Assembly (NCBI GenBank): GCA_965249615.1
Contig: CBDFMI010000006.1
Location: 186,001 to 250,000, forward strand
DNA from: G963555815 sp965249615 [NCBI: bacterium]
GTDB taxonomy: Bacteria; UBA8248; JACPRG01
Reading direction: 5' to 3'
Length of the DNA stretch: 64,000 nt
The notes under the pieces are model-generated. The model was given only the letters and a program-made list of their open reading frames with translations. It searched no databases and was not told where the DNA came from. This document shows positions 16,296 through 23,715 of the stretch, piece after piece (the stretch's first letter is position 1; every line of letters starts with the position of its first letter). The position numbers were made by a program, and so were the translations under genes.

Positions 16296-16613
16296 ATGTT
16301 CTATCGAGTCACCGCACGATTGAAAACTGAGACCGCTGCCAAGTACCTCAGGAGACTCACTGACGGAACCATTCAAACCCAACAGCCCGACGGCCAGGAA
16401 ATCGTTGATGGGATGAATCGAGCGGTGCTGACGGAGAAGGGAACCGTCTTGTGGAGCATGGTCTGCTACTGCCAGACGCCGCTTTTTCACGAGCGAGCAA
16501 CAGTTTTCGACGAGCATTTCGAAGACCTGGAGACTGAAGTCATCGAAGGCTATCAAGACTACGAAGGGCGCCCGTTTATGGAGTACCTCGCGGAGCTTGT
16601 CGAAGCCCGCTGA
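16296..16613 (+). CDS. Small conserved-looking hypothetical protein
   Basis: 105 residues beginning MFYRVTARLKTETAAKYLRR, soluble, acidic, without signal peptide or metal motif. I do not recognise the family. It follows the exported protein gene by 34 bp on the same strand. Its last five codons and stop fall inside the left copy of the 275-bp direct repeat, and the same codons reappear at 19605-19621. So this gene and fmdB were probably tail-to-tail neighbours before the cassette was inserted. Confidence 0.6.
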   Translation: MFYRVTARLKTETAAKYLRRLTDGTIQTQQPDGQEIVDGMNRAVLTEKGTVLWSMVCYCQTPLFHERATVFDEHFEDLETEVIEGYQDYEGRPFMEYLAELVEAR

Positions 16614-16871
16614 GAGTCCAAGCGGATGCAGCGAATTGCGTTAAGTTGATTCTTTCGATTTCTTTGATTTAACAGGTTCTTTTTTCTCGGCCTTCCCTTT
16701 TTTGTCCCCTGAAGTGTTTTTAGCTTTTTCCCCTACCTTCACGCCCTCACCCTTCTTCTCGGCCTCCATGGACTTCTTTCTGTCCTTGGAAGGGTAGTCG
16801 GTGACATACCACCCATCCTCCTTCAGGACAAAGGCGCTCTGAGAGATGAGACGTCTTGTCTTCAGGCGCCC
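16597..16871. repeat. Left copy of a 275-bp direct repeat flanking the RiPP-like cassette
   Basis: Matches 19605-19879 at a constant offset of 3008 bp without indels and with about ten substitutions by eye. The copy contains the last codons of the 105-residue ORF and the 3' part of an fmdB-like gene. The similarity stops sharply at 16871. Confidence 0.93.
16641..16871 (-). pseudogene. fmdB-like zinc ribbon gene, 3' remnant
   Basis: The minus-strand frame here equals the C-terminal two thirds of the intact fmdB gene at 19649-19975 (from LKTRRLIS through the Lys/Glu-rich tail to the TAA at 16641). It lacks the start codon and both CXXC pairs, so it cannot make a zinc ribbon. It is a by-product of the duplication that brackets the cassette. 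Confidence 0.85.
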
Positions 16872-17164
16872 TCGGCCCCAGCCCCGACCTTTTCCCCTTT
16901 AGGTCTCTTGGAGGAGATTCTTCTCGCGGAATTGCCCAGAGTTGTCAATACGTCCTGAAGGGCCCTTTCAACATCGATTTCGTGCTGTTGGGAGAACTTT
17001 CGGGCCATGTCCTCAGGGGTGTGCTTGCCATTACACATTCGCCAGATGGCCGCAGCCGTAACGTTGAGTGTATGCATGACGGAACCCGCTGAATCATACA
17101 GAACCGCTTCGTCCTCCAGAGAGCGTTCAATGACATCGGCTCGCCTTAAGGGACAAACTGGCAC
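16862..17164 (-). CDS. PqqD-family protein (RiPP recognition element)
   Basis: 100 residues from a GTG at 17164 preceded by GAGGAGGG. The sequence ADVIERSLEDEAVLYD, then MHTLNVTAAAIWRMCNGKHT, then PEDMARKFSQQHEIDVERAL follows the PqqD fold: beta strands, the conserved LN-x-TAAAIW helix, and a winged-helix C-terminus. PqqD-like domains bind leader peptides and deliver precursors to RiPP enzymes; lasso B1 proteins are of this type. The last two codons and the stop lie inside the left direct repeat, so the 3' end may have been replaced at insertion. It is the third gene of the cassette, 109 bp after the candidate precursor. Confidence 0.85.
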   Translation of the reverse strand: MPVCPLRRADVIERSLEDEAVLYDSAGSVMHTLNVTAAAIWRMCNGKHTPEDMARKFSQQHEIDVERALQDVLTTLGNSARRISSKRPKGEKVGAGAEGA

Positions 17165-17191
17165 TTTCCCTCCTCACCCAGAACGGAAGAA

Positions 17192-17224
17192 GCCTGCGCC
17201 ACCTCAAAAGGTGATGGCGCAGGC
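17192..17224 (-). promoter_or_regulatory. Intergenic hairpin between peptide gene and pqqD-like gene
   Basis: GCCTGCGCC and GGCGCAGGC form a perfect 9-bp stem, extended by ACCT/AGGT, in the 109-bp gap after the peptide gene. On the transcribed strand it is followed by TTCTTC rather than a T run. It looks like a leaky terminator or RNA-stabilising element that would raise peptide expression over the downstream gene. Confidence 0.55.
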
Positions 17225-17273
17225 TCCGGGAACCAACTCCAGTGCTCAACCGCCTGATCTGGCTTGATGCGAG

Positions 17274-17519
17274 CTACCTAGCTTTTGGTGGAGGTGGGGG
17301 TGGTTCTTCGTCCTTTTTCGGCTTTTTCGGTTTTTTCGGCTTTTTCCGCTCTGCCGTCTCCACGGTGGTCACATCCACTACCGCCTCCGCGTTGATCACA
17401 TCCGAGCTGATCGCAAAGGTCGTGATGACGGGGATCACGTATGCCAGATGCCCCAGCGTTTTAAAGAAGCGTCTTTGAGTGGTACTCTTAAACGGCTTGT
17501 CGCGTTTCTTGTCTCCCAT
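17274..17519 (-). CDS. Candidate RiPP precursor: 81-residue Lys/Pro-rich peptide
   Basis: The start is the ATG at 17519, 5 bp after AGGGAGG; an in-frame ATG 13 codons upstream lacks this signal. The N-terminal part is basic (MGDKKRDKPFKSTTQRRFFK), followed by a hydrophobic stretch LAYVIPVITTFAIS and then VINAEAVVDVTTVETAER. The C-terminus consists of KKP repeated three times, KK, DEE, six prolines and KAR. It lies between an AsnB-like enzyme and a PqqD-like protein, the position expected for a modified peptide. Core boundaries cannot be read off. It could alternatively be a small exported Lys/Pro-rich protein with a Tat-like RRxF signal. Confidence 0.68.
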   Translation of the reverse strand: MGDKKRDKPFKSTTQRRFFKTLGHLAYVIPVITTFAISSDVINAEAVVDVTTVETAERKKPKKPKKPKKDEEPPPPPPKAR

Positions 17520-17543
17520 GGTGACCTCCCTAGGTAAGACGTA

Positions 17544-17582
17544 AACTACTCTATTCATCCTTAACTACTCTATCCATCCCTT
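17544..17582. repeat. Imperfect tandem repeat in the leader of the peptide gene
   Basis: Two copies of a 19-20 bp unit (AACTACTCTATTCATCCTT and a near-identical second unit) directly upstream of the Shine-Dalgarno sequence of the peptide gene. On the coding strand each unit contains GGATG followed by ATAGAGTAGTT. The upstream copy opens an eight-codon ORF. This could be a regulatory site or a recent slippage duplication. Confidence 0.7.
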
Positions 17583-17596
17583 GAATCTATTATTCC

Positions 17597-19561
17597 CTAA
17601 CAATTAAATTCATCCTTTATTCCTTGCAGGATAATCTGTTTGTCCCTGACGATCAACCGCTTCATTCCCAACGCACAGGCACTCAAGAATTCCTCATTCA
17701 CCCCCCCCAAATCGCCTTTCTCCGCAGCACCTCCAGGTGACCATGCCCTCTTAATAAAGAGATAATACATTCCCTGCACCAGTAGCGCTCTTTCTAATAA
17801 GAAACGATATGTTGATCTTAATGTATCATTTTCCTCCTTCCTAAAATCTCTCAGCAACCCCCGGATAAACTTGGGATTAAAATATCCGGCTTCCTTCAGG
17901 GCCGAATTCGACGGAAGCTCATTCACCAGAAATGAATCCTTGTTTCCAACAAGGTCGCGCGAATACGGCGCGCAAAATCCTTTTTCGCGCATAAAGATAT
18001 TCATGGGGAAATGTATTCCGGCAACTTTTTTGAGGAGATATTTTTCGTTTAGCCCACGCATTTTGAGTTTCGGCGGAATCGTCGCCATGAATTCCACAAC
18101 CCTGTGGTCAAGATAAGGCAAGCACGATTCAATGCCAAAAGCTTCGGAAACCTGGTGCTCTCCCGGCAGGACAAAATCAACAAGCTGCGTTTTCACGTCC
18201 AGGTAGAGAGATTGATCAAAATCGTGATAACGCCTATATCTTTCTCGGTCGAGGTTCAAAGCAAGTGGTTGCTTCAATCCTTCTTCGCCTAGCTCCGCCA
18301 CGACATCCGTGCTTAAAAAGTTCGCCAGGTTGTCCAGGATATAGCCGAAACCTTTGATCCACATCTGACTTGCAAGATTGTGCCCATAGATCCACAGCAA
18401 TTGGACGTGTAGAGATTGAAAGAAGTCATGATCCTCGTCAGAACGAGACGTAATGTTGCGGTACAGATCTTGATGCCGTGAAGGCCCCGGATACCTCTCA
18501 CATAAAGTCCGTATCCTTGCCAGCTTGTGGTGAAGACCACCACCGAGTATCTCATCTGCCCCGCTTCCGGTGAAAACGGCTTTGATGCCATCCTGGCACA
18601 TCCGTCTGTAGGCCATAAAGTGAGGAATCGTCGACTGTATATCGAGGTGAGACGTAGGGCATTCCAAACACCACAAGGTTTCAAGAAAATAATCATTCAC
18701 ATAATCTCCGGGGTATCCAAACTCCGTATGCTTCGAACCAATGAATTCGGCGATGCACCGCGCAAATTCGGATTCGTCGTAGGGTCGATACCACAGATTT
18801 CTGGAGGTAATACTGAAGGTCGACAGGGAGCGCCGCTTTCTGGCGATTCCGGCAATGACGCTGGAATCAAGTACACCGCTCAAAAGTATAGCGGTTGGGA
18901 TTTCATCAGACGGCATATGGAGCTTAACGGATTCCGACAATATTGAATTGAGTCCTTCAATATAAAAACCTTCCGATCGAATAGGCGCGTCTCCGGCCTC
19001 CGGAAAAGGAACGTCCCAATATTCCTGGATCGAATAACCGTTACGGTTCATCGTTAGATAATGTCCAGGGGGTAAAGCGAAGACATCTTGAAATATGGTT
19101 TTATGTGGTTGCCGAACGCCGAAGCAGAAATATTTCAAGGCCTCAGGATCGATCGAGGCTTGAAGAGAACCGCTGAACAATAGTGATTTGGTTTGGGATG
19201 AAAAGATTACCGAATTTTTTGTCATGGAGTAATAAGGTGGCTTAATTCCCAACCTATCCCGGACGAGATAGAATTGGCCATTGCGTCTGTCCCAAAGGGC
19301 AAAACCGAACGGGCCGCGGAGCTTGTCAATACCGGCAATCCCTTCATCTTCATACAAGGCCAGAATGATCTCCTGGGGAGAAGACTGCTTAAAATGATGG
19401 CCTTTCCCTTTTAATTCTTTTATGAGTTCAGAGCCATTATGGATCCTTCCATCGAATAATATGGATGCATGTTGCTTTTCGGAGGAGAGATATTCGCCGC
19501 GTATTGCGTTGAAAGAAGGTGGTAACATTTTATAATCATATACGCCACAAAAACCTGGCAT
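17597..19561 (-). CDS. Asparagine-synthetase-like RiPP cyclase/amide ligase candidate
   Basis: 654 residues. The N-terminus is MPGFCGVYDYK: the cysteine that should follow the initiator Met in a class II amidotransferase is at position 5, so ordinary glutamine-dependent ammonia supply is doubtful. The ATP-binding loop reads LLSGVLDSSVIAG, keeping S, G, D and S but with V where asnB has the second G. FTGSGADEILGGG and IESCLPYLDHRVVEF keep the synthetase core. This pattern resembles lasso-peptide cyclases (McjC/LarC type), which adenylate a side-chain carboxylate to form an amide. It is the first gene of the cassette, preceded by GGAG eight bases before the ATG. Codon choice is more A/T-rich than in neighbours. 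Confidence 0.85.
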   Translation of the reverse strand: MPGFCGVYDYKMLPPSFNAIRGEYLSSEKQHASILFDGRIHNGSELIKELKGKGHHFKQSSPQEIILALYEDEGIAGIDKLRGPFGFALWDRRNGQFYLVRDRLGIKPPYYSMTKNSVIFSSQTKSLLFSGSLQASIDPEALKYFCFGVRQPHKTIFQDVFALPPGHYLTMNRNGYSIQEYWDVPFPEAGDAPIRSEGFYIEGLNSILSESVKLHMPSDEIPTAILLSGVLDSSVIAGIARKRRSLSTFSITSRNLWYRPYDESEFARCIAEFIGSKHTEFGYPGDYVNDYFLETLWCLECPTSHLDIQSTIPHFMAYRRMCQDGIKAVFTGSGADEILGGGLHHKLARIRTLCERYPGPSRHQDLYRNITSRSDEDHDFFQSLHVQLLWIYGHNLASQMWIKGFGYILDNLANFLSTDVVAELGEEGLKQPLALNLDRERYRRYHDFDQSLYLDVKTQLVDFVLPGEHQVSEAFGIESCLPYLDHRVVEFMATIPPKLKMRGLNEKYLLKKVAGIHFPMNIFMREKGFCAPYSRDLVGNKDSFLVNELPSNSALKEAGYFNPKFIRGLLRDFRKEENDTLRSTYRFLLERALLVQGMYYLFIKRAWSPGGAAEKGDLGGVNEEFLSACALGMKRLIVRDKQIILQGIKDEFNC

Positions 19562-19604
19562 CTATGGTACTCCTGCAGTGATAGTTTTAATGAATCGGCG
19601 GGGG

Positions 19605-19879
19605 TTGTCGAAGCCCGCTGAGAGTCCAGGCGGGCGCAGCGAATTGCGTTAAGTTGATTCTTTCGATTTCTTTGATTTAGCAGGTTCTTTTTTCTCGGCC
19701 TTCCCTTTTTTATCCCCTGAAGTGTTTTTAGCTTTTTCCCCTACCTTCACGCCCTCACCCTTCTTCTCGGCCTCCATGGACTTCTTTCTGTCCTTGGATG
19801 GATAGTCGGTGACATACCACCCATCTCCCTTCAGGACAAAGGCACTCTGAGAGATGAGACGTCTTGTCTTCAGGCGCCC
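19605..19879. repeat. Right copy of the 275-bp direct repeat
   Basis: Contains the 3' part of the intact fmdB-like gene plus a tail identical to the end of the 105-residue ORF at 16597-16613. It starts where the cassette ends and differs from the left copy only by substitutions. Confidence 0.93.
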
Positions 19880-19975
19880 GCAGGCGGGACATTTCTTCAC
19901 ATGGGAGTCCGTGACCTTTTGAATCTTCTCAAAAGCGTGGCCACAGGCGCCACAGAGGTATTCGTAGATGGGCAT
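19649..19975 (-). CDS. FmdB-family zinc ribbon protein
   Basis: 108 residues starting MPIYEYLCGACGHAFEKIQK, the unmistakable N-terminus of the FmdB/CxxC_CXXC_SSSS regulatory family. The cysteine pairs are CGAC and CPAC, about 20 residues apart, followed by the conserved SQSAFVLKGDGWYVTDY. The long C-terminal tail is Lys/Glu/Ser-rich. Members are small zinc proteins of uncertain role, often annotated as putative regulators. Two thirds of this gene are duplicated at 16641-16871. The protein itself is intact. Confidence 0.92.
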   Translation of the reverse strand: MPIYEYLCGACGHAFEKIQKVTDSHVKKCPACGRLKTRRLISQSAFVLKGDGWYVTDYPSKDRKKSMEAEKKGEGVKVGEKAKNTSGDKKGKAEKKEPAKSKKSKEST

Positions 19976-20045
19976 AACGGCGATTCAACCTCTTCCTTCA
20001 GTTTTCCCAGCCCCTCGGATCGCGGGAGGCTCCGTTATAGACAGG

Positions 20046-20981
20046 TTATAGATAGGTGAGCCAGCGCTCGAATTCCCCGTCTTTTCCCTTCACCACCTCG
20101 AAAAAAGCTTTTTGTAGTTGGTGTGTCACAGGGCCCGGCTTGCCGTCCCCGATGGGCCGCTCATCCACCTCGCGGATAGGGGTCACCTCCGCGGCGGTCC
20201 CGGTGAAGAAGGCCTCGTCCGCAATATAGAGTTCGTCCCGGGCGAAGGGTTCTTCCAAGACTCGCAGACCTGCCCGCTCGGCCAGCCGGATGACGCTGTC
20301 CCGGGTGATCCCCTCCAGGACCCCCGGCGGGGGCGGGGTCTTCAGGACTCCGTCTCGGACGATAAATATATTCTCGCCTGAGCCCTGGGCCACCATCCCG
20401 GAGAGATCCAGCAGGAGGGCCTCGTCATATCCCAGGTGAACGGCCTCCATCTTGGCGAGCTGGGAGAGGACGTAATTACCGCACACCTTGGCCTTGGTCA
20501 TATTGGTGTTGACGTGATGGCTCGTGTAGGAACTGATCTTGACCCGCACTCCGCGGGTCAGCGCCTCATCGCCCAGGTAGGTCCCCCACCGCCACACAAT
20601 CACCGACGTCTTCACTGGACAGAGGGCGTGATTCAACCCCATGTCTCCATCGCCGAGGTAGATGATGGGTCGGATGTAGCAGGCCTGAAGGGCGTTGGTT
20701 TGGATCAGAAGCCGGATCGCCTCGGAGACCTCCTCCCGGCTGCAGGAGGGTTTTAGACCCGCGATGTGGGCGGAACGGAAGAGCCGGGCCACGTGCTCCT
20801 CTAACCGGAAGACGGCCGGGCCCCGTTCGGTCTCGTAGCACCGGATACCTTCAAAAACCCCGAGGCCGTAATGAAGGCTATGGGTCAGAATGTGGACCTT
20901 GGCCTCGTCCCATCCGACGAGGGAGCCGTCCATCCAGATTTTTTTCACAGGCTCCAACTCGGCCACCCCTCTAAAATCCAC
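20046..20981 (-). CDS. ilvE: Branched-chain amino acid aminotransferase
   Basis: A fold-type IV PLP enzyme with [35 protein letters not shown] and, near the end, [14 protein letters not shown] and [13 protein letters not shown], all family hallmarks. The PLP lysine is in [17 protein letters not shown]. It transfers amino groups between glutamate and the keto acids of Leu, Ile and Val. The open frame starts at a GTG (20981), but GTG codons at 20966 and 20948 are also possible. The one at 20948 gives VKKIWMDG, the common N-terminus, so up to 11 residues may be extra. Confidence 0.92.
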   Translation of the reverse strand: MDFRGVAELEPVKKIWMDGSLVGWDEAKVHILTHSLHYGLGVFEGIRCYETERGPAVFRLEEHVARLFRSAHIAGLKPSCSREEVSEAIRLLIQTNALQACYIRPIIYLGDGDMGLNHALCPVKTSVIVWRWGTYLGDEALTRGVRVKISSYTSHHVNTNMTKAKVCGNYVLSQLAKMEAVHLGYDEALLLDLSGMVAQGSGENIFIVRDGVLKTPPPPGVLEGITRDSVIRLAERAGLRVLEEPFARDELYIADEAFFTGTAAEVTPIREVDERPIGDGKPGPVTHQLQKAFFEVVKGKDGEFERWLTYL

Positions 20982-21062
20982 CTCAAGCTGTGTTTAGACC
21001 CCATTCCTCGGCAATTCGGGCCAATCTATCCCCTCGCCGGTCTTTTTGCAACTACGACTGTC

Positions 21063-21115
21063 TTGACAGAGAAAGGGGGAGATGCTAGGTAGCCCGGCAG
21101 AATGATTTGTAATCA
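21063..21115 (+). promoter_or_regulatory. Candidate promoter and operator of the metal ABC transporter operon
   Basis: TTGACA at 21063-21068 is a perfect -35 box; 17 bp on is TAGGTA, a weak -10. Just downstream TGATT-TGT-AATCA (21103-21115) is a perfect 5-bp inverted repeat that could bind a metal-responsive repressor such as Zur or MntR. The start codon is about 80 bp further. Assignment is inference. Confidence 0.35.
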
Positions 21116-21194
21116 CAACGCCCCTCGTCCAAGGCGACTGAGCCCAAGGAAGGGTCTTTTTTGTCTCGCCGCGGCGTTCTCAACAGGGAGACCC

Positions 21195-22109
21195 ATGAGA
21201 AGGCGGCCCCCCACTTGTAGCCCGACATTGAAGGCCCTGCTTTTTTGGCTGGTCTCGACCCTCCTACTGGCCCCGCCGGTCGCCCAGGCCCAGGGAAAAT
21301 TTAAGGTGATGGTCACCATCCTTCCCCTCTATTATCTCGCGGTCAATGTGGCGGGCGATCGGGCGGACGTTGAACTCCTCCTCCCCTCCCATGTGGACCC
21401 TCACGACTTCGCCGCCACCCCTCGAGATCTTCGCCGCCTCTCCCAGTCCCGCCTCCTCTTCGTCAACGGGCTGGGTCTGGAGGGTTGGCTGACGGGGTTG
21501 CTACAAAACGCGGGCCTCTCACCTGACCAACTGGTCGACACCAGCCTTGGGGTCGAATCCTTAAAAAAGGGGGCAACACCCGGCCGGGGACCGAAGGGCC
21601 AAGATCCCCACATCTGGCTCGACCCCCTCCGGGCCCTGCACCAAGCCGACAATATCCGGGAAGCCCTCTCCAGGGCTGACCCCGGGGGACGGGCGGCCTA
21701 TCAGGCCAACTACGAGTCCTATGCCCAAAGGCTTCGCCTGCTGGACACAGAGATCCGAGACAGCCTGAAAGAGGTCAAGACGCGCCTCTACGTAACCTTT
21801 CACGACGCTTTTATCTATTTCTCAGACCGCTATAATCTGAACCTTCTGGGTGCCATTGAGGAGGTGGCGGGCCAGGACCCCGCCCCGCGACACCTTGCCC
21901 GGCTTTCGGACCTCGTTCAAACCCACGGGGTCCGTGCTATCTTTTCTCAGGTGAGGCCGGTGCCGAGGGTCGTGCGCTCCTTCGCAAACGACCTGGGCCT
22001 TCAGGTCCACACGCTGGACCCCATGGAGACTGGACCCCTTCACCCAGAGGGCTATGAGCGCGTCATGCAAAAAAATCTTCGCGTGATCGCCGAAGCCCTA
22101 AACCTCTGA
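21195..22109 (+). CDS. Zinc/manganese ABC transporter substrate-binding protein (cluster 9)
   Basis: The ATG at 21195 follows GGGAGA and opens a signal peptide (FWLVSTLLLAPPVAQAQG), so the longer upstream frame is rejected. The mature protein starts KFKVMVTILPLYYLAVNVAG and has the metal ligands expected of ZnuA/TroA proteins: HVDPHDF, a second His in DPHIWLDP, and the YVTFHDAF and DPMETG segments. It lacks a long His-rich loop. It would deliver Zn2+ or Mn2+ to the permease encoded two genes downstream. Metal preference is not decidable from these residues alone. Confidence 0.9.
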   Translation: MRRRPPTCSPTLKALLFWLVSTLLLAPPVAQAQGKFKVMVTILPLYYLAVNVAGDRADVELLLPSHVDPHDFAATPRDLRRLSQSRLLFVNGLGLEGWLTGLLQNAGLSPDQLVDTSLGVESLKKGATPGRGPKGQDPHIWLDPLRALHQADNIREALSRADPGGRAAYQANYESYAQRLRLLDTEIRDSLKEVKTRLYVTFHDAFIYFSDRYNLNLLGAIEEVAGQDPAPRHLARLSDLVQTHGVRAIFSQVRPVPRVVRSFANDLGLQVHTLDPMETGPLHPEGYERVMQKNLRVIAEALNL

Positions 22110-22119
22110 GGATCTGCAA

Positions 22120-22881
22120 ATGCCAGGCCCCAGCGGGACACCGATCATCGAGGTGGCTCACCTCACCGTCCGATTTAAAGACCGGGAAGCCCTCTCGGGC
22201 CTAAACTTCACGATCCGGGCGGGAGAGGCGGTCGCCGTCATCGGGCCCAATGGGTCAGGAAAGACGACGCTTCTGAAGGCCCTCCTGGGGGTCGTGCCCT
22301 ATGAAGGCGAGATCCGGATCCAGGGTCGAAACCGGCGTGAGCTGGGAGGGGCCCATGCTCGCATCGGCTATGTCCCCCAAAGGTTCGACCTGGACCGAAG
22401 TTTCCCCTTGACGGTCCTGGAATTCCTCCTTCTGGGGATGGGGGAAGAGGGGGGATGGTGGGGTTTTAGGCGAGGGACCCGCCGACAAGAAATCCTCAAA
22501 GATCTGGACGGCGTGGGTGGCTCTCACCTCCTGGACCATCGCCTGGGAGACCTTTCGGGAGGAGAATTTCAGCGCGTCCTCATGGCCTACGCCCTGTCCC
22601 AAAGGCCCGATATCCTCCTCCTGGACGAGCCCCTCGCGGGGGTGGACCTGGTGGGCGAATCCGCTCTCGCCGAGCATCTACACCACCTCCACGAGGAGAT
22701 GGGCATCACCCTCCTCCTGGTCTCTCACGACCTCCACATGGTGTACCGAGACGCGGACCAGGTGCTCTGCCTCAACCGGCACCTTTGTTGTCAGGGGCCC
22801 CCCGACGAGATCCTCACCAACGAGAATCTCAAAAAGGCTTACGGGGAGGCCATCAGCACCTATCACCACCACGCTCACTGA
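22120..22881 (+). CDS. Metal ABC transporter ATP-binding protein
   Basis: 253 residues with Walker A GPNGSGKTT, the Q-loop YVPQRFDLDRSFPLTV typical of ZnuC/MntB/TroB proteins, signature LSGGEFQRV, Walker B ILLLDEPLAGVD and the switch His in LLVSHDLHMVY. The C-terminus ends in a His-rich tail (STYHHHAH), possibly metal-related. It starts 10 bp after the binding-protein gene and the permease begins 4 bp after its stop. Confidence 0.94.
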   Translation: MPGPSGTPIIEVAHLTVRFKDREALSGLNFTIRAGEAVAVIGPNGSGKTTLLKALLGVVPYEGEIRIQGRNRRELGGAHARIGYVPQRFDLDRSFPLTVLEFLLLGMGEEGGWWGFRRGTRRQEILKDLDGVGGSHLLDHRLGDLSGGEFQRVLMAYALSQRPDILLLDEPLAGVDLVGESALAEHLHHLHEEMGITLLLVSHDLHMVYRDADQVLCLNRHLCCQGPPDEILTNENLKKAYGEAISTYHHHAH

Positions 22882-22885
22882 TCCG

Positions 22886-23692
22886 ATGCCCGAGTTTCTC
22901 TCATACCCATTCATGTGGCGGGCCCTTGCCGCGGGTCTCATGGCGGGGACTGTCTGCTCCTTTCTAGGGATCTTTATCGTCCTTCGAAAGATGGCCTTCT
23001 TGAGCGCCGCCCTCTCCCACGCGGCCCTGGCGGGGATCGCCATCGGGCTCATCCTCGGCCTCGACCCAGACTTAAGCCTGATAGTCTTCTTGGTCCTGGT
23101 GGCCCTTGGGATGGGATGGGTACACAACCGGACGGACCTTTCGCCGGATTCCGTCATCGGGGTCTTCTTCACCGGGACGATGGCCCTGGGCGTGGTTTTG
23201 ATCGGTTTCCAAACGGGTTATCGGGCGGATTTCTTTGCCTATCTCTTTGGAGACATCCTTGGGGTCGCGCGGGAAGACCTCATCTGGCAGGGGATCCTTG
23301 GGGCTGTGGTGATCGGGGTCCTGGTGGGATTTCTGGGCCGGTTTGTCAAGATCGCCCTCAACCGGGACCTCGCGAAGGCCGAGGGACTTCGGGTGGAGGC
23401 TTATGACTATCTCTTCATGGTCCTCATCTCTCTAACGGTCGCCATCAGCATGAAGGTTTTAGGCGCCCTTCTCGTCGCCGCCCTCCTCATCCTGCCCTCC
23501 GCCGCGGCAAAGAATCTGGGTCAAAACCTCCGCCAGCTCTTTTTGCTGGCCCTCCTCTTTAGTCTTCTCAGCGTCATCGTGGGTCTCGCCGGCTCCTTCT
23601 ATCTCAACACCGCCTCGGGGCCGAGCATCGTCCTCACCCTGTCTCTCATCTTTTTGCTCTCACTCTTCGGCCGCCGACTTCTCCGCCCATAG
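22886..23692 (+). CDS. Metal ABC transporter permease (ZnuB/MntC type)
   Basis: 268 residues from the ATG at 22886. The much longer open frame reaching back to 22517 is an alternative-frame read of the ATPase gene. The protein has about eight membrane helices and begins MPEFLSYPFMWRALAAGLMA; MAFLSAALSHAALAGIAIG is the conserved ABC-3 permease segment, and ALLVAALLILPSAAAKNLG is the coupling region. It completes a three-gene importer. Confidence 0.93.
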   Translation: MPEFLSYPFMWRALAAGLMAGTVCSFLGIFIVLRKMAFLSAALSHAALAGIAIGLILGLDPDLSLIVFLVLVALGMGWVHNRTDLSPDSVIGVFFTGTMALGVVLIGFQTGYRADFFAYLFGDILGVAREDLIWQGILGAVVIGVLVGFLGRFVKIALNRDLAKAEGLRVEAYDYLFMVLISLTVAISMKVLGALLVAALLILPSAAAKNLGQNLRQLFLLALLFSLLSVIVGLAGSFYLNTASGPSIVLTLSLIFLLSLFGRRLLRP

Positions 23693-23715
23693 CGCCAAGG
23701 AAGGCGGGCTTCGGG

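Larger units (their letters stand above)
16872..19604 (-). mobile_element. Inserted three-gene cassette between direct repeats (RiPP-like)
   Basis: These 2733 bp lie exactly between the two 275-bp repeats and contain three minus-strand genes: an AsnB-like enzyme, a Lys/Pro-rich peptide and a PqqD-like protein. The DNA is visibly richer in A/T than the flanks, most strongly in the AsnB-like gene. No transposase or integrase is present. The structure could arise by integration of a circle that carried a piece of fmdB, or by recombination with DNA from a relative. Calling it mobile is inference from the junctions. Confidence 0.6.

Noticed and set aside
16641-16871. Second functional fmdB gene
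   Set aside because: It lacks the start and both CXXC motifs and is part of a duplicated segment, so it is a remnant.
17274-17519. Classical lasso precursor or Tat substrate
   Set aside because: No typical lasso leader threonine near the end of the leader and no ring-forming Gly/Asp or Gly/Glu arrangement. A Tat signal is possible because of RRFF, but the context fits a modified peptide better; left open.
22517-22885. Very long 5' extension of the metal permease frame
   Set aside because: It is an alternative-frame read of the ATPase gene. The permease signature begins at the ATG at 22886 and the ATPase motifs occupy the other frame.
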